Below are positions 15,869 to 22,418 of a stretch of 22,418 bases of DNA, piece by piece (the first letter of the stretch is position 1; every line of letters begins with the position of its first letter). The stretch covers positions 1 through 22,418 of the forward strand of contig DEIP01000131.1 in NCBI GenBank assembly GCA_002352605.1. The letters run 5' to 3'. Both the position numbers and the translations under genes were made by a program. Source of the DNA: Desulfobacteraceae bacterium UBA2771 (GTDB lineage: Bacteria; Desulfobacterota; Desulfobacteria; Desulfobacterales; Desulfosarcinaceae). The notes below the pieces were generated by a model, which was not told where the DNA came from, searched no databases, and was given only the letters and a program-made list of their open reading frames with translations.

Positions 15869-17746
15869 ATGAGCGATGGAAAAGGACGCATTGGAAAAAC
15901 CCTATTTTCAGCCGGCAATGCCGTACTGGTACTCGTCATCGTCGTGCTGATGAACATTCTATTGTCCCACACCACCTTGCGCTGGGACACCACTGAGGAC
16001 AACCTGTACTCCCTGTCCCCGGGCACCCGCACGATCCTCTCCGAACTGGATCAGGATGTGGTGATCAAGGTGTTTTACAGCAAGCACGTAGTCAACGTCC
16101 CCTCCCATATCAAAACCTTCGCCCAACGGGTAATGGATTTTCTTTCCGAGTACAAACAGTACGGTAAGGGGCGTATTTCGGTCGAAATATACGACCCCAA
16201 ACCCGACTCCGAAGAGGAGGATTGGGCCATCAAATACGGTATGAAAGGCATCAGTCTGCCGACCGGTGACCAGTTGTATCTGGGGCTGGTCGCCCTGGCC
16301 GCCGACCAGGAAGCGGCCATCCCGTTTATCGATCCTAGCCGGGAGACGCGTCTGGAGTATGATCTGACCCGCAACATCACCAGGGTACAGACGACGAAAC
16401 GGATGACGATTTCCGTCTTCAGCAGCCTGCCGGTCTTCGGCAGCGCCCCCATGAACATGGGCATGGGCGGTTCCCGTCCCGCTTCGGAACCCTGGTTTTT
16501 CATCCGGGAATTGGGAAAAACCTACGATCTGATCGATGTTCAGCCCAATGTCGACCGAATCGATCCGGCGACGGATCTGCTGGTGCTGTTTCACCCCAAA
16601 AACATGTCCCCACAGATCGCCTTTGCCGTGGATCAGTATGTCCTGAACGGCGGCAACGCCATTGTCTTCGCCGACCCGCTTTCCCTGATGGACGATCCAC
16701 GCATGGGACCCGGCGGTTCGATCCCCGATGCGCTGTTCAAGGCCTGGGGCATCACCATGCAACCTGCAAAAGCCGTTGCCGACTTCACCTTCGCCACAAA
16801 ACTGCGGAACCGTGAGAACCAGGTGGAAACCAATCCGCTGTGGCTTTCGGTCCCGGCCGGTGCATTCAACACGGACAACCTGATCACCGCCAACCTGGAA
16901 TCCATGTTGTTGCCCTTTGCCGGTTCCATCGAATCCCTGCCGGACCGCCCCTACACCATCGACCCCCTGGTTCAATCCAGCACCAACAGTGAGATGACGG
17001 ACGCCTTCGCCCCGAACGTGGATGTGGACGCCCTGCGGCGTGACTTCAAACCGGCGGGAACGGCGCACCACCTGGCGGTGCGCATCTCAGGCACCTTTGA
17101 GTCGGCCTTCCCGGACGGAGCGCCGACGGCGTCCCAAGCCGGTAGACAGGCGTCGGAGACCGACATCAAGGATCCGCAAGAACCCTTGAAGGAGGGCAAA
17201 GCCCCCGCCGTGATTGTGGTGGTGGCGGACAGCGATATGCTGTATGACGGCTACTTCATGAGCCAACAGAACCTGATGGGATTCGCCATTGCCAACATCT
17301 TCAATGACAACCTGAACTTCGTGCTCAATACCAGCGAGATGCTGACCGGCAATCCCGCCCTGATCGGCATCCGCTCCCGGGGTGCCTTTGAACGGCCCTT
17401 TACACGGGTGCAAGACTTGGAACGTGAGGCCCAGGACCGCTGGCTGGACCAGGAGCAAGTGCTGGTTCGCCAGGTGGAGGAAACCAACAAAAAGCTGAGC
17501 GTGCTCGAACAGCAAAAGGATGCCTCCCAACGTGCGATCCTGAGCGAGGAGCAGGAGCGAGAGATCGCCCGTTTCCAGGAGGAAAAACTCAAAATCAAAA
17601 AGCAACTCAAGATCGTGCGGCGCAACCTGCGTTCCGAGATCGAACAGCTGGGCACCACGGTCAAATTCGTAAATATCTTCCTGGTTCCGCTGCTTATCGG
17701 CATCGGAGGGATCATTTTCGCAATCACTCGAAGACGAAAGGGATAA
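15869..17746 (+). CDS. GldG-like ABC-associated auxiliary protein
   Basis: A 625-residue protein of the ABC_transp_aux/GldG type. One membrane helix near the N-terminus (about residues 15-31, AVLVLVIVVLMNILLS) is followed by LRWDTTEDNLYSLSPGTRTIL, the characteristic opening of the family, then a large extracytoplasmic domain, a Gln/Lys/Glu-rich coiled coil (about residues 510-595) and a second helix at the C-terminus (about 598-620) ending in the basic RRRKG. AGGAGG lies 11 bases before the ATG. In GldG-type systems this part is thought to work with the permease in a complex; the role is not settled. A Pro/Ala/Thr-rich insert (PDGAPTASQAGRQ) interrupts the soluble domain. Confidence 0.88.
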   Translation: MSDGKGRIGKTLFSAGNAVLVLVIVVLMNILLSHTTLRWDTTEDNLYSLSPGTRTILSELDQDVVIKVFYSKHVVNVPSHIKTFAQRVMDFLSEYKQYGKGRISVEIYDPKPDSEEEDWAIKYGMKGISLPTGDQLYLGLVALAADQEAAIPFIDPSRETRLEYDLTRNITRVQTTKRMTISVFSSLPVFGSAPMNMGMGGSRPASEPWFFIRELGKTYDLIDVQPNVDRIDPATDLLVLFHPKNMSPQIAFAVDQYVLNGGNAIVFADPLSLMDDPRMGPGGSIPDALFKAWGITMQPAKAVADFTFATKLRNRENQVETNPLWLSVPAGAFNTDNLITANLESMLLPFAGSIESLPDRPYTIDPLVQSSTNSEMTDAFAPNVDVDALRRDFKPAGTAHHLAVRISGTFESAFPDGAPTASQAGRQASETDIKDPQEPLKEGKAPAVIVVVADSDMLYDGYFMSQQNLMGFAIANIFNDNLNFVLNTSEMLTGNPALIGIRSRGAFERPFTRVQDLEREAQDRWLDQEQVLVRQVEETNKKLSVLEQQKDASQRAILSEEQEREIARFQEEKLKIKKQLKIVRRNLRSEIEQLGTTVKFVNIFLVPLLIGIGGIIFAITRRRKG

Positions 17747-17749
17747 GCG

Positions 17750-18889
17750 ATGAAGGGCAAGACATTTCTGATACTGCTGGTGGTGGCCGGCATTCTGGTG
17801 GCCCTCTCGTTTCTTCGCTTCAAGGACGAGAAGCCCACCGGTGAATTCACGATGGGAGAGAAACTATTTGCCGACCTGCCGGTGAACCAGGTGGCCGGCG
17901 TAACTATCGCCGATTCCAAAAACCGGGTAACCCTGGTCAAGGGCGACCAGCTGTGGCGGGTCGAAGAACGAAGCGGCTATCCGGCCGATTTCGATGAACT
18001 CAGGGATACGGTGGTAAAACTCTCCCGAATGAAAATCGGTCGCAGCTTTCCCGGTTCTCCCGATAGCCTGGCCCGACTTTCCCTGCTGGCCCCTTCGGCC
18101 CCGGACGTCCCGGGCACGGGGAAGCAGATCACCTTGACGGACCCGTCGGGAAAAATCCTCGCCGACGTCATACTCGGCCGGACCCGGGAGTCCGAAGGCG
18201 GGGGAAGTGGCGGACAATACCTGAAAAAGGCCGATTCCGACACCGTTTTTCTCGTGGATGGCAATTTCCGATTTTTTAAAACCGCACCGGCCCAATGGCT
18301 GAGAAAAGAGATCCTGAACATCAAGGCCGATGTGGTGGCATCGGTGACCTGCTATGCAGGCGATTCTTCATCCCCGGTTTATACCATTTCCCGGTCGCGG
18401 AAGGGTGAAGCGGCCCGGATGACACCAATTCCGACAGGAAGAACCGCCGATTCTGCGAAGATCGACCAGGTTCTCGATGCCCTGGCACCCCTGACCCTAG
18501 ACGATGTACAGGCCGGCGACGGGAAACCGCCGGTGGCCGAATCGGGTCGACCCCGGCTGATCTACCACCTCACCGACGGCCGCCGGATCTTTATATTCCC
18601 CGATTCCGACGGAAAGGACAGCTTCACTCTGCGTTTGGCCGCGAAGGGATCAATCGTGGAGACCGAGGCCGACGATACGCAAGCGCCGGCATCAAAAAAT
18701 GGAGAGGAACAGAGCGGAGAGCCAGGCAAACAGGAGATGGAGATACCCGCCCCGAAAACAGCCCGACAAATCAACGAGGAATTCAGCCCTTGGGTATTCT
18801 CGGTCAAAAAGTGGCAGTTCGACAGTTTTATCACCCAGCCGACCTCCCTGCTCGAAGCAGTGAAACCGGAAGGTGATGGCACATCCTGA
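17750..18889 (+). CDS. DUF4340-type protein, last gene of the Gld-like operon
   Basis: A 379-residue protein with one N-terminal membrane segment (residues 3-19, GKTFLILLVVAGILVAL) and a mostly soluble remainder with repeated beta-strand-like segments (VAGVTIADSKNRVTLVKGD, KQITLTDPSGKILADVILG), as in DUF4340 proteins, which often follow GldG-like genes. It starts 3 bases after the preceding stop, with GGGAT upstream. A Glu/Gln/Ser-rich low-complexity stretch (KNGEEQSGEPGKQEMEIP) precedes the C-terminal part (FSPWVFSVKKWQFDSF). It probably sits outside the membrane next to the ABC complex; no enzymatic motif was seen. The assignment rests on layout and context more than on a recognised signature. 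Confidence 0.78.
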   Translation: MKGKTFLILLVVAGILVALSFLRFKDEKPTGEFTMGEKLFADLPVNQVAGVTIADSKNRVTLVKGDQLWRVEERSGYPADFDELRDTVVKLSRMKIGRSFPGSPDSLARLSLLAPSAPDVPGTGKQITLTDPSGKILADVILGRTRESEGGGSGGQYLKKADSDTVFLVDGNFRFFKTAPAQWLRKEILNIKADVVASVTCYAGDSSSPVYTISRSRKGEAARMTPIPTGRTADSAKIDQVLDALAPLTLDDVQAGDGKPPVAESGRPRLIYHLTDGRRIFIFPDSDGKDSFTLRLAAKGSIVETEADDTQAPASKNGEEQSGEPGKQEMEIPAPKTARQINEEFSPWVFSVKKWQFDSFITQPTSLLEAVKPEGDGTS

Positions 18890-18911
18890 TGGCCTTCGTC
18901 CGCAGACAAAG

Positions 18912-18959
18912 AACGCCCGCGGTCCCTTATTGTCCCAAGGGGCGCGGGCGTTTTTTTTA
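18912..18959 (+). terminator. Strong intrinsic terminator of the ABC operon
   Basis: Stem AACGCCCGCG (18912-18921) with CGCGGGCGTT (18943-18952), prolonged inside by CCCTT/AAGGG (18924-18928 with 18937-18941), then a run of eight T. It lies 23 bases after the last gene of the ABC operon and overlaps the convergent peptidase stop codon region. On the other strand only TTCTTTG follows, so it works mainly for the plus strand. Confidence 0.88.
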
Positions 18960-21905
18960 TTTTTTTCGTGGTCCCGGTTGGATAATGATGGCCGAAGCCC
19001 GCTCATCGGTCAGGTAGGCGGCAGCGATTACGGCAAGTTCTTCGGCGGTCACCGATGCATAATCTCCTTGAAAGCTCCCGGCCCATTCGAATTGCTGGGG
19101 GTGGCGCTGCGATCCGGTCATCACGCTGTTGAGCCAGTACCCATTGGTCTGTTTCAGCACTTTAATCGAGGTGAGAATCGGGTCGACCGAACGCGCCAGT
19201 TCATCAGCCGTAATCCCGTTATGGGCCAGATCGCCGGCAATGGCTTTGACTTCCGCCAGTACGTTTTCGGTCTGTTCCGGAGCCACGTTGACATGAGCCT
19301 GAAACACACCGTAACCCTTGTAAGCCCGGCTGGCCCGGTTAAATGCATAGGGAGAATAGGAGACCCCCAGTTTCTCCCGGATTCGTTGCCGGAGCCGCTC
19401 GGAAAAGATATCGGCAAGGACGGATAACCTTCGGGTTCGGCTGATGTCCCAAAAGTCTTCCGTCTGCCAGGCGGCAACAACCAGGGCTTTTGGAATCAGG
19501 GTGTCCACATCGATTCGGTTGACGGTTCCGGTGGGCAGATAGGGCTGATCGGTCCTGGACAGTTCCGTTTTACCAATCCGTTCCGGCAAGGCGCCCAGGT
19601 AGCGCCGCGCCAGTTCGATAACGCGGTTTTCGTCAAAGTCACCGACAACGGACAACTCCAAGGGGGCGCCGGCCAACTGGGGTGCGATCCAGTCCCGGAT
19701 ATCATTCATACCAATGGCCTGAATCTTATCGAATGGCGGCATGCCGAAGCGGCTGTCTCCCCCGGCCAACAGGTGCAGCCCCTTGATTCTCATTATTCCC
19801 TCTATGGATCGAGAAAAGGACTGATAATCCCGGCGTAATCGATCGCAGGCCAATGCCAATGCATCATCGCGGAAACCGGGATCCACGATGTGCGCATAGA
19901 TCAACTGGAAAAACAGCGCCAGTTCATCGGAGACGGTCCCGCCAAAGAAATTGAAATGGGTTTCCGCGATTCTGAAATCCACGAAGGTGCTTTTTCCGGC
20001 CAGGGCCCGCTCCAGTTCATTGGTATCCATGACACCCAGGCCGCTTTCCGCCATCGTCGCTTCAGCCAGCAGGGAGATGCCCGGAAACGATTTTGGCTCC
20101 GCCGATTTTCCGTGACCGAAAATCAGATTGGCCAGGACCTCATTGGTTTTGTAATCGGTATGCTTCAAATTAAGCCGGATACCGTTACCGAACTGAATGC
20201 GGGTGATCCCCAGGTCCGCCACGACTTCCCGCGAAGCAATCGTGCCACTGTCTTCCGGTTCCGGCAGGTAGGGGAATGCTAAAATGGCCCGGGCCTCGGG
20301 TCGATGGACCACAGTACCTGCCGAGGCCTGGTAGGCGTCACGAATCAGGGTTTCCGGCGCTTTCGGTGATAATGCCTTCAGATCTGCGTTGCCGGTAACC
20401 AGGATCAGGCGATGGTCATCGGGCCAGATCTCCTCAAATGCCCGATGAACCTCAGCCAAAGTAACGGATGCGGCCATGGGTCCCAGATTGATTTTCTGTT
20501 GTTCGGGGGATTGGATAACCCGGCCTCCGGCAAGATTCCGAATAATTCCTCTGGCCAACGTCGTGCTGTTCCGGGTGGGCGCTTCCTTGACCGCGTTGTT
20601 CAGCATATTCAGGATATCTTTTTTTACCCTGGCCAGTTCGCCTTCGGTGAATCCGAAAAGCCCGGCGCATCGCAACGTCTGCTCTATGACGGCAAGGGTC
20701 TGCTGCCAATTTTCAGCAGCACTGTCCGCCTTTATCTCTGCATAACGGACGCGATTCAGGTAGACGCCGGAGCCAACGGCGGCAGATGTAAACGGTGCGC
20801 CCGGTGCTTTCAGCCGGGCGTCCAGGCGGTTCTGCACGATCCGGTCGGTCATCTCTTCCACCAACTGCCGGCGCCGGAGGGCCAGTGCATCAGGAACCGG
20901 ATCATGGGAACGGATGACTTCGATGCTGACCGTCGTTCCTCCCGCTGCGGGTTCATGGTGATGGAGGCACTTCATTCCCTTGTGATCGATGGAACCGAAC
21001 CCAGGCACGGCGGGAGCCGGTGCCCGGGAGATCATGTCGCCAAACTGGGCGGCGATGAGCCGTTCGGCCATGGAGATGGAAAAATCACCCACCATGACCA
21101 ACACCATGTTGTCAGGCCGGTACCAGGCATCATAAAAGTCCTTCAGCAGCTTCCTGTCCGCTTTTTTTATCACTGCCGCCTTGCCGATGGGCAATCGTTT
21201 AGACACCAAATGGTCCGGCAGTTCAAATTTCAGTGTGGATGTAAATGTCCGGTAAGCGACCGAATCACGGGATCGCTTTTCTGCGAGAATGACCCCGCTT
21301 TCCTGTTTGACTTCATCTTCCAGCAGCAGGGCGCCCATGGCATAATCACGCATCACCAGCAACCCTTTTTTCAGATTTTGCTCATCTCCTGCCGGTAGGA
21401 TGATGTCGTAAACGGTTTCATTAAAACCCGTATGGGCGTTGGCGTCGTTGCCGAACTGCATGCCGATACTCTGAAAATAGCGGACCAATTCGCCGGGAGG
21501 AAAATGGGTTGACCCGTTGAACAACATGTGTTCGAGAAAATGGGCAAGTCCTTGCTGTGGGTCTGTCTCATTTAGACTGCCCGCCACGACGTATAGGTGA
21601 ACGCTGACCCGGTCTTCCGGGCGTTTGTTCTCCATCAGGACGTATCGAAATCCGTTGGCAAACCGGCCGAATGTAATGGCTGGATCCGGAGACAAGTCGC
21701 TATTTTCGTGCGGCCATGGCGGATGTGGATGCGCTACACTTATCGGCTGCGCCGCAATTGCTACCGGCAAAGGCCGTATTGAAAAAAACGGAACCGTGTT
21801 CAGGAACGCCCCCCCCCATCCCATCAGCATCACTGTCAGGGCCATGATTGCCGCACGTCGCAACACCCCTTTACTTGTTTTTCCAATCGAACAGAGGTTG
21901 ATCAT
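18957..21905 (-). CDS. M16 family zinc metallopeptidase (pitrilysin-like), exported
   Basis: Large peptidase of the insulinase/pitrilysin family, expected to degrade or process peptides in the periplasm. The 982-residue product starts with a basic segment and a hydrophobic helix (about residues 18-37), then a possible second hydrophobic segment, so it is exported or membrane-anchored. The inverted zinc site HFLEH is at 122-126, with the third ligand Glu at 202 (KQESG), 76 residues later as usual. Two M16 halves follow, the second with the inactive-domain pattern (ILTSIKVLKQTNGYW region near the end). The ATG at 21905 has AAGGAG 7 bases upstream. It is convergent with the ABC operon and has no obvious partner gene, so its substrate is unknown. 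Confidence 0.93.
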   Translation of the reverse strand: MINLCSIGKTSKGVLRRAAIMALTVMLMGWGGAFLNTVPFFSIRPLPVAIAAQPISVAHPHPPWPHENSDLSPDPAITFGRFANGFRYVLMENKRPEDRVSVHLYVVAGSLNETDPQQGLAHFLEHMLFNGSTHFPPGELVRYFQSIGMQFGNDANAHTGFNETVYDIILPAGDEQNLKKGLLVMRDYAMGALLLEDEVKQESGVILAEKRSRDSVAYRTFTSTLKFELPDHLVSKRLPIGKAAVIKKADRKLLKDFYDAWYRPDNMVLVMVGDFSISMAERLIAAQFGDMISRAPAPAVPGFGSIDHKGMKCLHHHEPAAGGTTVSIEVIRSHDPVPDALALRRRQLVEEMTDRIVQNRLDARLKAPGAPFTSAAVGSGVYLNRVRYAEIKADSAAENWQQTLAVIEQTLRCAGLFGFTEGELARVKKDILNMLNNAVKEAPTRNSTTLARGIIRNLAGGRVIQSPEQQKINLGPMAASVTLAEVHRAFEEIWPDDHRLILVTGNADLKALSPKAPETLIRDAYQASAGTVVHRPEARAILAFPYLPEPEDSGTIASREVVADLGITRIQFGNGIRLNLKHTDYKTNEVLANLIFGHGKSAEPKSFPGISLLAEATMAESGLGVMDTNELERALAGKSTFVDFRIAETHFNFFGGTVSDELALFFQLIYAHIVDPGFRDDALALACDRLRRDYQSFSRSIEGIMRIKGLHLLAGGDSRFGMPPFDKIQAIGMNDIRDWIAPQLAGAPLELSVVGDFDENRVIELARRYLGALPERIGKTELSRTDQPYLPTGTVNRIDVDTLIPKALVVAAWQTEDFWDISRTRRLSVLADIFSERLRQRIREKLGVSYSPYAFNRASRAYKGYGVFQAHVNVAPEQTENVLAEVKAIAGDLAHNGITADELARSVDPILTSIKVLKQTNGYWLNSVMTGSQRHPQQFEWAGSFQGDYASVTAEELAVIAAAYLTDERASAIIIQPGPRKK

Positions 21906-22017
21906 TGGCGCTCCTTTTTATCGTCGCTTCATTTCACCGAACCAGTTACGGAAACAGCACTTGTACGGTAATACAGTGATGTAGAAAAGCAATGCATGCC
22001 CGATGGCCAGGAAAAAG

Positions 22018-22076
22018 AAAAGCCTTCGGTTCCCATTTGTCAAATGGTATAGCCGGAAGGCTTTTTAAAAAAAGGG
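22018..22076 (-). terminator. Composite hairpin terminator behind the edge gene
   Basis: Outer stem AAAAGCCTTC (22018-22027) with GAAGGCTTTT (22066-22075), inner perfect hairpin CCATTT-GTC-AAATGG (22033-22047). On the minus strand it follows the stop of the edge gene by about 43 bases and is followed by CTTTTTCC. On the plus strand the right arm is followed by AAAAAAA, so it should work on the minus strand only. Confidence 0.65.
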
Positions 22077-22118
22077 AAAATTGATCCTAAAGTCAGATCC
22101 GTGACGGTAAGATAGCCA

Positions 22119-22418
22119 CTACTTCTTCTTAATATAAAGCCCTCTGGAGAGGGTCTCGATCTCACTTTTTTTTGTCAGCTTATACAGGGCATTGCTCACC
22201 TGGCGGGCCGCAAGACCAGTTCTTTTTTTCAGCTGATCCACGGTAACACCGTTACGACTTCTGCTGATCATTCCCAAGATGCTCTCTAGCATGGTTTGTC
22301 CTTCGGCAGTCGCGGTGGGTTTGGCTTCTGAGGCGGCCGGGACTGCGTTTTTTACTGCCTCTTTTTTTACCGGCACTTTGGCATTTTTTGCCCTTGCCTT
22401 GGCTTTCTTGGCCGGTGC
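22119..22418 (-). CDS. Lys/Ala-rich protein with winged-helix-like C-terminus (5' end outside window)
   Basis: The C-terminal 99 residues are visible; the frame stays open to the window edge. A GTG at 22376 could be read as a start, but the 14 codons upstream of it continue the same composition (APAKKAKARAKNAK), so the real start lies beyond the edge. The visible part has a Lys/Ala/Pro-rich arm like histone H1-type or AlgP-type tails, then a compact domain of about 60 residues (MLESILGMISRSRNGVTVDQ, LKKRTGLAARQVSNALYKLT, KKSEIETLSRGLYIKKK). The pattern of a helix-turn-helix followed by a short beta wing fits a winged-helix DNA-binding fold. Role is unknown; a nucleoid-associated or regulatory protein is plausible. 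A terminator follows 43 bases downstream. Confidence 0.75.
   Translation of the reverse strand, partial: APAKKAKARAKNAKVPVKKEAVKNAVPAASEAKPTATAEGQTMLESILGMISRSRNGVTVDQLKKRTGLAARQVSNALYKLTKKSEIETLSRGLYIKKK

Noticed and set aside
15959..17071. Minus-strand frame of 370 codons
   Set aside because: Antisense to the GldG-like gene; composition is shadow-like and no ribosome-binding site fits.
20412..21398. Plus-strand frame of 328 codons
   Set aside because: Antisense to the M16 peptidase, whose zinc site and ribosome-binding site are unambiguous.

Overview
The window looks like the chromosome of a sulfate-reducing deltaproteobacterium (Desulfobacterota, probably Desulfobacterales or Desulfosarcina-like). 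The main evidence is a complete set of Qrc-type menaquinone reductase genes (multihaem cytochrome, molybdopterin-family protein, four-cluster ferredoxin, NrfD-like membrane protein), a complex known from sulfate reducers. Coding regions are GC-rich. The first ~180 bases are clearly AT-richer. No tRNA, rRNA, CRISPR array or complete insertion sequence was seen.

Layout from left to right. (1) Bases 1-2510 are mainly on the minus strand: a terminator, dnaK, a dnaK promoter overlapped by a 17-bp inverted repeat, and a small Cys-rich reading frame of 69 codons. (2) Bases 2511-7954 are on the plus strand: a MoeA-type molybdopterin molybdenumtransferase with a structured leader, a second MoeA fused to a periplasmic-binding-protein-like domain (TTG start), archease, and the RNA ligase RtcB, whose ribosome-binding site sits directly behind a strong hairpin. 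A bidirectional terminator follows. (3) Bases 8114-13464 are on the minus strand: the qrcA-qrcB-qrcC-qrcD order, then an extra 53-residue one-helix membrane protein at the end of the operon. A good sigma70-type promoter lies about 220 bases upstream of qrcA. (4) A 638-base gene-free divergent region holds the qrc promoter, a candidate promoter for the next operon, and two inverted-repeat structures. (5) Bases 14103-18889 are on the plus strand: a Gld-like ABC exporter operon (ATPase, ABC-2 permease, GldG-type protein, DUF4340 protein) ending in a strong terminator. (6) Bases 18957-21905 are on the minus strand: a secreted or membrane-anchored M16 (pitrilysin-like) zinc peptidase. (7) At the right edge, on the minus strand, is the C-terminal part of a Lys/Ala-rich protein with a winged-helix-like end, cut by the window.

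Functionally, the centre joins molybdenum-cofactor insertion (two MoeA types) with RNA repair (archease activates RtcB) and with the respiratory Qrc complex, which passes electrons from periplasmic cytochrome c3 to menaquinone. Nothing here is a clear defence or mobile system. The least described items are the two small proteins (53 and 69 residues), the hairpin in front of rtcB, the leader structures, and the Lys/Ala-tailed DNA-binding-like protein at the edge.
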